Shown piece after piece: positions 27,251 to 36,045 of a stretch of 64,000 nucleotides of DNA (the first letter of the stretch is position 1; each line of letters begins with the position of its first letter). Made by a program: the position numbers and the translations under genes. The notes below the pieces were generated by a model. It made no database searches. It was not told the DNA's origin and saw only the letters and a program-made list of their open reading frames with translations. Source of the DNA: an uncultured Clostridia bacterium (GTDB taxonomy: Bacteria; Bacillota; Clostridia; Christensenellales; Aristaeellaceae); assembly GCA_934667105.1 (NCBI GenBank), contig CAKULG010000003.1, positions 62,001 to 126,000 of the forward strand, written 5' to 3'.

Positions 27251-29881
27251 ATGCGCGGGGAAATGCTGGTGACGGGGCTGCTGGCCCATGTGGACGCGGG
27301 AAAAACCACCCTATCGGAGGCCATGCTCTTTTGCGCCGGAAGGCTGCGGCGGCTGGGGCGGGTGGATCACGGGGACGCCTTTCTGGATACCGATCCCCAG
27401 GAGCGGGAGCGGGGCATCACCATCTTCTCCAAGCAGGCGGAGCTGACCTGGCAGGGCGCGCCCATCACGCTGCTGGATACCCCGGGGCATGTGGATTTTT
27501 CCAGTGAGATGGAGCGCACGCTTCAGGTGCTGGACGCGGCGGTTCTGGTCGTCAGCGGCGCGGACGGCCCTCAGGGGCATACCCGCACTCTGTGGCGGCT
27601 GCTGGAAAAATACAAAATTCCTGTTTTCATCTTCGTCAATAAAATGGATCAGCCGGGGGCGGACCGCGCCGCGCTGACGGCGGCCCTCAAGCGGCAGCTT
27701 TCGGAGGAATGCGTGGATTTTCTGGCCCCGGACGCGGCGGAGCAGCAGGCTACACTTTCCGAACGGGCGCTGAATTGCTTTCTGGAAACGGGGACGGTGC
27801 CGGCAGTGGAAACCGCCCGGCTGATTGCGGCGCGGCAAATGTTTCCCTGTTTTTTCGGCTCCGCCTTGAAAATGGAGGGGGTGGAGCCGCTGCTGGACGC
27901 GCTGGCGCGCTTCGCCCCCCGGCCCGAATACCCCGAGGAATTCGGCGCGCGGGTGTATAAGATTGCCCGGGACGCCCAGGGCGCGCGGCTGGCTTATCTG
28001 AAAATTACCGGAGGCCGTCTGCGGGTTCGAGACGGCGTGCGCCACAGCGGGCCGGAAAGCGCCGAAGAAAAGGTGAACCAGATCCGCTTTTATTCCGGGG
28101 CGAAATACCGCGCCGCCGAGGAAGCGGCGGCGGGGTGCGTCTGTGCCGTGACGGGACTGGACAGCGCCCGGATCGGCCAGGGCCTGGGCGCGGAAAAGGA
28201 TGCGCCGCCCCCGGTGTTGACCCCCATTTTCACCTATCAGGTGCTGCTGCCCAGGGGGTATGATCCCCATGCCGCGCTGCGCATCCTGCGCCAATTGGAG
28301 GAGGAGGATCCGCAGCTGCATGTGGTCTGGCGCGAGCAATACCGGGAATTGCATGTGCAGCTCATGGGCGAAGTGCAATTGGAGGTACTCAGCCGCCTGC
28401 TGCGGGAACGCTTTCAATTGGCGGCGGAATTTGGCGAGGGCAGCATTCTGTATCGGGAAACCATTGAAAACAAGGTGGAGGGCGTGGGGCACTACGAGCC
28501 CCTGCGCCATTATGCGGAGGTGCATCTGCTGCTGGAGCCAGGGCCCCGGGGCAGCGGGCTGCAATTCTCCTCCGTCTGTCCGGAGGACGCGCTGGAACGA
28601 AGCTGGCAGCGGCTGATTCTGACGCACCTGGCGGAGCGGACGCATCCCGGCGTGCTCACCGGCGCGCCCATTACGGACATGAAAATAACCCTGGCGGCGG
28701 GGCGCGCACATTTAAAGCACACCGAAGGCGGCGATTTCCGCCAGGCCACTTATCGCGCGGTGCGGCAGGGACTGATGCAGGCCCGAAGCGTGCTGCTGGA
28801 GCCCTGGTATGATATTCAATTGGAGCTGCCCAACGAATGCGTGGGCCGCGCCATGAACGATTTGCAGCAGATGGGCGGCAGCTTTTCCCCGCCCACGCCC
28901 CAGGGGGAGGAAACGCTGCTGCTGGGCAGCGCCCCCGTTGCCCGGGCGCGGCATTACGCCAAGGAGGTTACGGCGTATACTAAGGGCCGGGGGCACATGC
29001 TTTGCAGCCTGCGGGGCTATGAAGCGTGCCAGGAGCAGGAAAAGCGGGTAGCGGCCCTGGGCTATGATCCGGAACGGGATCTTGAAAACCCGGCGGATTC
29101 TGTTTTCTGCGCCCACGGGGCGGGCTTTGTGGTGAAATGGAACCAGGTAAAAAATTATATGCATCTGGAAAGCTGCCTGGCCCCCGCGCGGCCCGGGCCG
29201 GAGCGTTCCGCCGCTCCCGTCCGGGAGGCGCCGCCCCGCCCGCCCAAGGACGCGCTGGAAGAAGAGCGGGAATTGATGGCGATTTTCGAGCGCGCCTACG
29301 GCCCCGTCAAGCCACGCGCCTTTCAGCCCCTTCCCCAAACCACGGCGGAGGCTGTACAGCAGGAAATTCAGCCGCCCGGGCCGGAATTTTTGCTGGTGGA
29401 TGGATACAATATCCTGTTCGCCTGGGATGAATTAAAGGCGGCAGCCCGGCAGAACCTGGAAGCCGCCCGCAGGCTGCTGATGGACATTCTATGCAATTAT
29501 AAGGGCGTGCGCGCCTGCGAAGTGATTCTGGTGTTTGATGCATACAAGGTGCGCCATAATCCGGGCACGGTGGAAAAATATCAAAATATCAGCGTGGTGT
29601 ATACCAAGGAAGCGGAAACGGCGGATAATTACATTGAGAAGACCACCTACGATATTGGGAAAAAATACCGCGTCCGCGTGGCCACCTCCGACGCATTGGA
29701 ACAGATGATTATATTGGGTCACGGCGCGCTGCGCCTTTCGGCGGCGGAATTCCACCGAGAGGTGGAAGCGGCGCACGTTGAAATCGCCCGGATTATCGCC
29801 CAGAACGACGCACGCCAGCTTCCCGGCCGCGCAGTGGAAAAGGCCATGCGCACGGCCTGGGATAAGCGAAAGAATGGATGA
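27251..29881 (+). CDS. TetM/TetO-like ribosomal GTPase fused to a YacP/Rae1-like NYN nuclease domain
   Basis: An 876-residue two-part protein. Residues ~1-650 are an EF-G-like translational GTPase of the tetracycline ribosomal-protection family: G1 AHVDAGKTT, G2 RGITI, G3 DTPGH, G4 NKMDQPG, and the TetM-like tail (YTKGRGHMLCSLRGYEACQ). A Pro/Arg-rich linker follows (~665-705). Residues ~711-855 are an NYN domain (LLVDGYNILFAW, VILVFDAYKV, TKEAETADNYIE, ATSDALEQ) matching YacP/Rae1, which in B. subtilis cuts mRNA in the ribosomal A site. Real tetracycline resistance is doubtful; a ribosome-bound mRNA-cleaving or rescue role is inference. It stands alone; a weak AAAGGA site precedes the ATG. 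Confidence 0.88.
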   Translation: MRGEMLVTGLLAHVDAGKTTLSEAMLFCAGRLRRLGRVDHGDAFLDTDPQERERGITIFSKQAELTWQGAPITLLDTPGHVDFSSEMERTLQVLDAAVLVVSGADGPQGHTRTLWRLLEKYKIPVFIFVNKMDQPGADRAALTAALKRQLSEECVDFLAPDAAEQQATLSERALNCFLETGTVPAVETARLIAARQMFPCFFGSALKMEGVEPLLDALARFAPRPEYPEEFGARVYKIARDAQGARLAYLKITGGRLRVRDGVRHSGPESAEEKVNQIRFYSGAKYRAAEEAAAGCVCAVTGLDSARIGQGLGAEKDAPPPVLTPIFTYQVLLPRGYDPHAALRILRQLEEEDPQLHVVWREQYRELHVQLMGEVQLEVLSRLLRERFQLAAEFGEGSILYRETIENKVEGVGHYEPLRHYAEVHLLLEPGPRGSGLQFSSVCPEDALERSWQRLILTHLAERTHPGVLTGAPITDMKITLAAGRAHLKHTEGGDFRQATYRAVRQGLMQARSVLLEPWYDIQLELPNECVGRAMNDLQQMGGSFSPPTPQGEETLLLGSAPVARARHYAKEVTAYTKGRGHMLCSLRGYEACQEQEKRVAALGYDPERDLENPADSVFCAHGAGFVVKWNQVKNYMHLESCLAPARPGPERSAAPVREAPPRPPKDALEEERELMAIFERAYGPVKPRAFQPLPQTTAEAVQQEIQPPGPEFLLVDGYNILFAWDELKAAARQNLEAARRLLMDILCNYKGVRACEVILVFDAYKVRHNPGTVEKYQNISVVYTKEAETADNYIEKTTYDIGKKYRVRVATSDALEQMIILGHGALRLSAAEFHREVEAAHVEIARIIAQNDARQLPGRAVEKAMRTAWDKRKNG

Positions 29882-29940
29882 CGAAAAGTTAGCGCGAGCT
29901 GTGAAAAAGAAGAAACGAAAGTTTTTTCTTGCGCACAATA

Positions 29941-30987
29941 TTAGGGCGGAATCATACGTCCGTCAGTCGAAACCTCTTCCAGCGCGTGGGAGAGGTTTTT
30001 TAAATTCCGTTCCGCGATTTCCAGAATCACCATTTCCGCCTGCGCCTTGCGCGCCTGGGCCAGCGGCGCGTCATATACCCGGGAGTACGTCATGCGTCCC
30101 GTCAGAGTGGCAAGATAGGGAAAAAGGCCCTCGCCAAAGGAATCCCGCAACACCAGCAGCGAAAGCGCGCTTGCGGAGGAAGCGGTCTCGATGCGCAGAT
30201 CGTTCAAGCTGCGTATCGGGCGCAAGGCGCGATAACTCCTTTCTAATTCCGGCTGCGCGTCCGGCTCCGTTGGATCGCCGCCCGGCTGACACAGCAGCAA
30301 TAAATCCCCCGCCTGTCCCGGAAGAAAGACGGGCTCCTGGGCAGCGGGCGCTTCCACGCCTGGCAGATATTCCGTTAGCGCCTGATAAACGGCCAAAGCG
30401 CCGCGGGCGTTCCAATGGGTGTCCTGCTTAAAGTATACGAGCCCTTTTTCCTTGGCGGCAAGCAAAATTTCCCGCGCATCCAAATAGGGAACGCCCCGTG
30501 CGTCCAACGCATTTTGCAGGCGGGAAAGGTCGCTTTCACCGGGGCCGGGAAGCAGCCGGGCAGGCATGTATTCCGGATAAATCGAGTTCTTATTGGGAGC
30601 GATCAGCAAAATAAATCCCCTGTTTTCCGCCTGAAACGCCTGATGCAGCCGGGCCAGTCCATCCGCCAGCGCATCCAATTCAGCCTGGGGCAGGGGAGCG
30701 GACTGTTGATAATCCGCCAGCGTATCCCCATAAAAGAGAAAATCCTCTCGCCCCGCGATCACCTGATCGCTTCCCGATTCCCCCAATAGGGAGAGAGCCT
30801 TAGCGCGAAGCGTAATCAGCAGCGTTTTAAGCGCCAGGCGCTCCTCCACAAAGGAAAGGGGCGCGGAAAGGAAATCCGTCTGCACCACGTCGGCCCGGCG
30901 GGCGGGCATATCCACCCGCCAGGGGGCCAGCGCCGCAGGGGCCAGCAGCAAAAGCAGAGCGAGAACGGAAAAAATCTTTTTTCGCAT
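29941..30987 (-). CDS. AlgJ/AlgX-like SGNH-type acetyltransferase partner protein
   Basis: A 348-residue exported or membrane-anchored protein with an N-terminal hydrophobic segment (FSVLALLLLLAPAALAPW). The AlgX/AlgJ-type core shows GREDFLFYGD, LLIAPNKNSIYPEYMP, the catalytic DTHWN (KQDTHWNARGA) and a Ser-containing LRDSFGEG. Such proteins hand acetyl groups, brought out by an MBOAT protein, to an extracellular polysaccharide. The MBOAT gene lies 9 bases upstream, supporting that role. The polymer modified here is not known. Confidence 0.85.
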   Translation of the reverse strand: MRKKIFSVLALLLLLAPAALAPWRVDMPARRADVVQTDFLSAPLSFVEERLALKTLLITLRAKALSLLGESGSDQVIAGREDFLFYGDTLADYQQSAPLPQAELDALADGLARLHQAFQAENRGFILLIAPNKNSIYPEYMPARLLPGPGESDLSRLQNALDARGVPYLDAREILLAAKEKGLVYFKQDTHWNARGALAVYQALTEYLPGVEAPAAQEPVFLPGQAGDLLLLCQPGGDPTEPDAQPELERSYRALRPIRSLNDLRIETASSASALSLLVLRDSFGEGLFPYLATLTGRMTYSRVYDAPLAQARKAQAEMVILEIAERNLKNLSHALEEVSTDGRMIPP

Positions 30988-30996
30988 GATTGCTCC

Positions 30997-32277
30997 TTAA
31001 AACTGTGCGTAAAGGAAGGGCGAATAACCTTGCGCAAGCAAATGGGCATAGCAGACGATCAAAAGCAGGAGCAAGGCGGGCACGCGAAGAACAGCCGCCT
31101 TTTTCGGCAGCCTGAAAGGAAAAAGCGCCAGGCAGGCCGACGCGGCCAGGGCCAGCAGCGCAGTGGGGGAAAGCAGGGCCAGACATTGCTGCCAGCTGGA
31201 GAAATTGCCAGGATGAAATAAGCCCGAAAAGACGCCCGCGAACTGAGGCAGCGACGGGGCTAGAAACAGCATGAATCCAACGGCGGCGACGCACAGCGTA
31301 TACCCCCTCGCCAAAGGCCGGGGCCAGCGCCCGGGCCGCAGCGCGCCCAGATGCTCCAGCGCGGCGAAGCAGGCGTGCCATAGCCCAAAGAGAAGATAAG
31401 GCCAGCTAAAGCCGTGCCACAGCCCCATGGCCAGAAAAACGAGAAAAAGATTGCGCACAGTGCGCGCCTTTCCCCGGCGGCTGCCGCCCAGGGGAATATA
31501 CAGCGCGTCCCGCAAAAAGCTGGAGAGGGAGATGTGCCAGCGCCGCCAGAAATCCCGCAGGGAACAGGCCTGAAAGGGCTGGCGGAAGTTTTCCGGCAGC
31601 GTCACGCCCAGCATTCGCGCTGCGCCCCGGGCTATATCTGTGTAGCCGGAAAAATCAAAATACACAAAAAGCGGCGCGGCAAGAAGCGCCGTCAGGCAGG
31701 CAAGGGGATGCGCCCCCGCCTGAAAGCCCCCTTGTGCCAGGGAAAGCAAGTTTTCCGCCAGCAGCAGCTTTTTTCCAAGCCCCAGAATGAGAAGCCGAAG
31801 CCCCTCCGCCAGCCCCGCCCAGGAAACGCGGGCCTGGCGCGCCGCTGCGGAAAACGTCGAAAAGCGACAGACCGGCCCTGCCGTCACCTTGGGAAAAAAG
31901 GAAAGATACAAAAGCGAATCGCCCAGGCTGCCTGGCGCGTCGCCCCTAAGAATCTCCAGCGCGTAGGCGATTCCTTGAATGGCGATGAAGGAAAAGCCCA
32001 GCGGCCAGGGCACGCGCAGCAGCTTCAGGGCAAGCAGTCCGCCCAGCGCCCAAACAACGGCGGCGATCGCGCCCTTTTTGCCCAGCCGCGGCAGCAGTGC
32101 CGCGCCCAGCAGCAGGCCCAGGGAAAGCCATCCCCCCTGGGGCAGGGAAAACGCCAGGAAAAGGGCGCTGCAAAGCAGCAGCCAGGCCTGCTTTAGGCGC
32201 GTTTTCTGCAAAAGCAAAAGGCCCGCCACGGAAATGGGCAGGAACAGGGAAAGGAAAAACGGTCGTGCCAGCGCCAT
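30997..32277 (-). CDS. MBOAT family O-acyltransferase (AlgI/DltB-like)
   Basis: A 426-residue polytopic membrane protein, about 10-11 helices. The family's catalytic His is in MGLWHGFSWPYLLFGLWHA, and the CSLRDFWRRWHISLSSFLRDALYIPLGG segment is diagnostic of the AlgI branch. It would move acyl groups across the membrane for polysaccharide acetylation with the AlgJ-like partner downstream. Its start is 2 bases from the stop of the exported-protein gene upstream, so the three are probably one operon. Confidence 0.92.
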   Translation of the reverse strand: MALARPFFLSLFLPISVAGLLLLQKTRLKQAWLLLCSALFLAFSLPQGGWLSLGLLLGAALLPRLGKKGAIAAVVWALGGLLALKLLRVPWPLGFSFIAIQGIAYALEILRGDAPGSLGDSLLYLSFFPKVTAGPVCRFSTFSAAARQARVSWAGLAEGLRLLILGLGKKLLLAENLLSLAQGGFQAGAHPLACLTALLAAPLFVYFDFSGYTDIARGAARMLGVTLPENFRQPFQACSLRDFWRRWHISLSSFLRDALYIPLGGSRRGKARTVRNLFLVFLAMGLWHGFSWPYLLFGLWHACFAALEHLGALRPGRWPRPLARGYTLCVAAVGFMLFLAPSLPQFAGVFSGLFHPGNFSSWQQCLALLSPTALLALAASACLALFPFRLPKKAAVLRVPALLLLLIVCYAHLLAQGYSPFLYAQF

Positions 32278-32278
32278 T

Positions 32279-32794
32279 TCAGGCCACCGTGTTGCGCAGC
32301 AGCATCCAGCTCACCACTGCGTCCGTTTCCAAATTCAGGGTGAAAATCAGCATTGGGCCGTCCTCGCCGTATTGATAGAGCATTTGATCGTAATCCAGAA
32401 CGTAATTGAGGCCGTAAAGCGCCTCGATCTCGGCCTTTGAAAAGCCGACCTTCGCGCCCCGTGCGGTTTGATAATCGGGCGAAAAAATCAGCATGGATTC
32501 CAGCGCGTCGCCGCCCTGAGGGCCGATGGGATAGGAACCCAGCACCAGCGCTTCATTAGAATATTCCTTGTCCTTCCCCGAAAACATGCAGCTATCCGCT
32601 TCCAGGCAATCGAAGGCGAGGCCGGATTGGGCGGCAAGAAGCGAGGCGGCGGCCTCCGCATCCTGCCCAAGGTGAATTTCTACGTCCGCTTGCAGGAAAA
32701 GAACAAAATCTTTTTCGTCCAGGGGCGCGGCCTCCTCTGCCTGGCAGGGAATGCAGAGCAGCAGGAGCAGCAGAAAAATAATCGCTTTTCTCAT
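32279..32794 (-). CDS. Exported protein of unknown function
   Basis: A 171-residue protein with a clear signal peptide (MRKAIIFLLLLLLCIPCQAEE; LLCIPC could also serve as a lipobox-like stretch). The mature part is acidic with alternating strands, and its second half (VGFSKAEIEALYGLNYVLDYDQMLYQYGEDGPMLIF) has the rhythm of BamE/BLIP-like domains, though I would not assign it. It is wedged between the L,D-transpeptidase gene and the MBOAT gene on the same strand, pointing to a cell-envelope job. Confidence 0.8.
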   Translation of the reverse strand: MRKAIIFLLLLLLCIPCQAEEAAPLDEKDFVLFLQADVEIHLGQDAEAAASLLAAQSGLAFDCLEADSCMFSGKDKEYSNEALVLGSYPIGPQGGDALESMLIFSPDYQTARGAKVGFSKAEIEALYGLNYVLDYDQMLYQYGEDGPMLIFTLNLETDAVVSWMLLRNTVA

Positions 32795-32821
32795 TCTTTC
32801 GTTACCTCGCTTGATAAGTGA

Positions 32822-34825
32822 TTATTGGGGCAGGGGCGAATTTTCCGGCACGGGGGAAGGCACAGGCGTCGCCGTGGGCGCGGGAGTGGGAGCCAGGCCG
32901 CCGTTTACAATGGTCAGCTTGGTTTGATAAGAGGGGCAATTGAAATAGACCCACCGGGCGAAATCAAAGGGGCAGCGAAGGCAGCCGCCTGTAACGGCCT
33001 GGCCTGCGTTATGGGCCATGGAATCGATAACGGTGTCTTCGCTTTTCTGCTGGCAGGGCAGGCCGTGAAGATAACGAGCGGCGGTATAGACCACGGTGTG
33101 TGGCGTATACGATTGGCTGAAGCGATGCCAGCGCTCCTTTTTGCCCAGAATGAATTCTCCTGAGGGGGTGGGAGTTGTGCGCTTCCCGATGGCGATTTGC
33201 GCCTGAGCGGCAATTTCTCCCGTGCGCTGACCCGCTTCATCCAGCACAAAGGCAAAAACCATCCGGGCGGCTTTATCCAGCGCCAGTTCGTAACGGAGCG
33301 GCTCCTCGGTACGGGGCATGCCCTCCGTTTCGGCGGTGATCAGGCCGTCCGCCGGGGCGTAACCCGTTAGGGCCGCGTATCCTCGCGCCTGCACCAGCAG
33401 ATAGCAGCGGTTAAAAGCGGACACGATAACATCCGTCCCAGCCGGAATCAGACCAGATTCTTCTGCTAGAATTTTGTCTGGAAAATTCATTAGATGAATA
33501 TCATCCAGGGTGGCAACGACGTATTTATCCAGCGGCGCATCAGAGCCGATTAGACGAATGTCTTGCGCGAAAACATACCCGATTCTACCATTATAATTCG
33601 CTTGATAAAAGGATTCTGCCGTTCGCTCAATAAACAATTTTGAAGGAGCAGAAATTGGTATGTTTTCTCCGCTTTCATAATAGAATACGGTATCTTTTTT
33701 GACGACTGCCGCCGTTCGATTCATAGCCTGTCCCAGACGTAAGGCGCGCAGAGCGCTTTTTTCCGCAAAACCCCATTGCCCCTGTGCTTGAACCAAAAGC
33801 CAGCCGTCGACCTGATATGCGGCTGTGCAGAGCGAGGATTGCGGCAGGGAAACGCCGGCCGGCGCAGCGTCCGTCTGCGGGCCCAAGCGCAGGGGCGTTT
33901 CGCTTTCTATATAGAATAGCTGGGACGCGCCGCTCGCCAGGGCGTAGGTCTGCACGTCGCAGGCGGCTGCGTAAGCGTCCAATTCTGCCAGATGATAAAA
34001 GCCGTGATTAACCCCGTCCAGAAAATAGAGCCGCGCTTGCTCCGGGGCGCTGCGGACGGGCTGGGAAAGAGAAGCGTCGGGGTAGGCGTAAAGCGCCGCC
34101 TCCGGCGAAAGCAGCCCCACCCGGACGGATGCGCTGTCGGCGGAAAGCGCGGTTGTTTCGGCAATGGGGACATACCCTTCGCCCGTGCCCCAGGCCAGCT
34201 TCCAATAGCCCCGGCAGCGGGCCACGGCCTGGTATACCTGGCGGGGGGCCAGCGTATATACCTCCTGCGCGCCCTTCAGCGGCAGCGCGCGCGCCGCAAT
34301 TGCGGCGGCGGTGTACACCTCCCGCGGGCTGATGGGCTCCTCGCTGGGCAGGGCCTCCATATCCCGCCGGTGGATATACCCTTCCGTTTCACCGGCGGTT
34401 ATTTTATAATAGGCGGTTCCCGCCGTGGCGACGACGGTGACGGGCGTTTCGGCGGGCAGCGTTTGCAGGGTGGAAGCTCCCGAAAGGGGCGCGTCCAGCA
34501 AATATTTGCGTCCGGCGCAATAGGCGGTAAAGGGGGCGACGGGCGTTTCCTTGGGCATGCTTTTCGCTGATTTATAATATACGTACCCCTGCGCGCCGTT
34601 GTATTCCACAGCGGCGTATTTTTCGTTCACCGGCGTAAGATAGACGGGCGTTTCCGGTGGAATGGTCGCTACGGCATGGTCGGACATGGCGGGCGTTTCG
34701 CGGATATAGGCGAAGCCCTCAAAATAGCCCCGAAAGGCGTTTTCCTCCTGCGCCGCGCCGGAAGGCGCAAGGCAGCAAAGAAGCAAAAGCAGGGGAAGCC
34801 AGGCGGCGGTTTTCTTCATTTGCAT
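32822..34825 (-). CDS. SH3-repeat L,D-transpeptidase (YkuD family)
   Basis: A 667-residue exported protein. After the signal peptide (LLLLLCCLAPSGAAQ) come several SH3b-like repeats (AYIRETPAMSDHAVATIPPETPVYL and similar), then a C-terminal YkuD domain with the catalytic Cys in VTGGCLRCPFDFARWVY, and a Pro/Thr-rich tail. The usual SHGC is TGGC here, a variant seen in SH3-linked family members. It would crosslink peptidoglycan 3-3 or anchor proteins. I start it at 34825, 5 bases after AAGGAG; the open frame runs 55 codons further into the promoter region and is rejected there. Confidence 0.88.
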   Translation of the reverse strand: MQMKKTAAWLPLLLLLCCLAPSGAAQEENAFRGYFEGFAYIRETPAMSDHAVATIPPETPVYLTPVNEKYAAVEYNGAQGYVYYKSAKSMPKETPVAPFTAYCAGRKYLLDAPLSGASTLQTLPAETPVTVVATAGTAYYKITAGETEGYIHRRDMEALPSEEPISPREVYTAAAIAARALPLKGAQEVYTLAPRQVYQAVARCRGYWKLAWGTGEGYVPIAETTALSADSASVRVGLLSPEAALYAYPDASLSQPVRSAPEQARLYFLDGVNHGFYHLAELDAYAAACDVQTYALASGASQLFYIESETPLRLGPQTDAAPAGVSLPQSSLCTAAYQVDGWLLVQAQGQWGFAEKSALRALRLGQAMNRTAAVVKKDTVFYYESGENIPISAPSKLFIERTAESFYQANYNGRIGYVFAQDIRLIGSDAPLDKYVVATLDDIHLMNFPDKILAEESGLIPAGTDVIVSAFNRCYLLVQARGYAALTGYAPADGLITAETEGMPRTEEPLRYELALDKAARMVFAFVLDEAGQRTGEIAAQAQIAIGKRTTPTPSGEFILGKKERWHRFSQSYTPHTVVYTAARYLHGLPCQQKSEDTVIDSMAHNAGQAVTGGCLRCPFDFARWVYFNCPSYQTKLTIVNGGLAPTPAPTATPVPSPVPENSPLPQ

Positions 34826-34877
34826 GGAAGCTCCTTTTTGCGGATTCTTCTGGAACAATGCGTTGAACGCAAGGAAA

Positions 34878-34906
34878 ATTATACCACGGCGCTTTGCCTG
34901 CCTCAA
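34878..34906 (-). promoter_or_regulatory. sigma-A promoter of the envelope operon
   Basis: Minus-strand TTGAGG (34901-34906), 17 bases, TATAAT (34878-34883), about 50 bases before the transpeptidase ATG. Confidence 0.8.
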
Positions 34907-35008
34907 GGGGCGGGCGGCGTTTGTTACATTTCTCCCGGCAATTGTTACAACTGTTCCAGAAAATGTATGATGCGGTCTGCTTTCTGGCATTCTGGCAGAA
35001 ATCCGCCA

Positions 35009-35038
35009 TTGCGCGGGGCTTTTTTATGCCGCTATAAT
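35009..35038 (+). promoter_or_regulatory. probable promoter of the second CUT1 operon
   Basis: TTGCGC (35009-35014), 18 bases, TATAAT (35033-35038), 48 bases before the permease ATG. The weak -35 fits activation by the AraC-type protein at 38899. Confidence 0.55.
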
Positions 35039-35085
35039 AAGCCGTCGATATTTTCAAGGCATTCTTACGGACGGAGGCATTGCCC

Positions 35086-36027
35086 ATGCAGAATTCATCC
35101 CTGGCCCAGGCCAAGCGGCCCACGCGCTTTCAGCGGCAGCTGCGGCGGGTGCTGGGCTGCTGGCAGCTTTATGTGATGCTGGTGCCCACGCTGGCGTATC
35201 TTTTTCTTTTCAATTATATGCCCATTTACGGCGTGCAGATCGCCTTTCGGGATTTCCGCGGCAGCCGGGGCATCTGGGGCAGCCAATGGGTGGGGCTGAA
35301 GCATTTTATCCGCTTTATCAATTATCCCAATTTCTGGCCCATTTTACGAAACACATTGGTTATCAGCCTGTATTCCCTGGCAACGTTCCCCTGCTCTGTG
35401 ATTCTGGCGCTGCTTTTTAATGAAATTGATAATCGTTTTTTCAAGCGCACGGTGCAGATGGTGGCCTACGCGCCGCATTTTATCTCCACGGTGGTGGTCT
35501 GCTCCATGCTGACGCTGTTTCTCAACCGCAGCGGCCTGATTAACAATCTTCTGGCGGCGGTGGGCGTGCCCCGGACGGATTATCTGACTTATCCTGAATA
35601 TTTCGCTTCTATTTATGTGTGGTCCGGCGTGTGGCAGAGCGTGGGCTTCGGCACGGTAATTTACATGTCCGCTCTCTCCAGCGTGCCCGGCGAATTGATC
35701 GAGGCGGCTCGCATCGACGGCGCCACCCGCATGCGCATCGTATGGCACATCAATATTCCCACCATTTTGCCCACCATCGTCACCATGCTCATTCTCCGCT
35801 GCGGCAGCATTCTGGGCGTGGGCTTTGAAAAGGTGTTCCTGCTGCAAAACTCCCTGAATCTGGACGCTTCTCAGGTGATTTCCACCTATGTATACGATCT
35901 GGGCATTCAGCGGGCGCAATACAGCTATTCTTCCGCCATCGGCCTGCTGAACACGGTGGTGAACGTGATTCTGCTGATGATCGTGAACAAAATTTCCCGC
36001 AAGGTCACGCAAGTGGGCCTGTGGTGA
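35086..36027 (+). CDS. Carbohydrate ABC transporter permease (CUT1, LplB type), second system
   Basis: A 313-residue six-helix membrane protein with FNYMPIYGVQIAFRDF and the EAA loop LIEAARIDGATRMRIVWHINIPTILPTIV. It is clearly a paralogue of the LplB-type permease at 21947-22900. I start it at ATG 35086, 8 bases after GGAGG; an in-frame TTG two codons earlier is too close to that site. First gene of a collinear cluster reaching 45818. Confidence 0.94.
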   Translation: MQNSSLAQAKRPTRFQRQLRRVLGCWQLYVMLVPTLAYLFLFNYMPIYGVQIAFRDFRGSRGIWGSQWVGLKHFIRFINYPNFWPILRNTLVISLYSLATFPCSVILALLFNEIDNRFFKRTVQMVAYAPHFISTVVVCSMLTLFLNRSGLINNLLAAVGVPRTDYLTYPEYFASIYVWSGVWQSVGFGTVIYMSALSSVPGELIEAARIDGATRMRIVWHINIPTILPTIVTMLILRCGSILGVGFEKVFLLQNSLNLDASQVISTYVYDLGIQRAQYSYSSAIGLLNTVVNVILLMIVNKISRKVTQVGLW

Positions 36028-36045
36028 GAAAGGGGGAAAAGCGCA

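Noticed and set aside
27251..29200. Plain tetracycline resistance gene tet(M)-like
   Set aside because: The GTPase part is TetM-like, but the fused NYN nuclease domain and the lack of any mobile context argue for a chromosomal ribosome factor; resistance is not supported by sequence alone.
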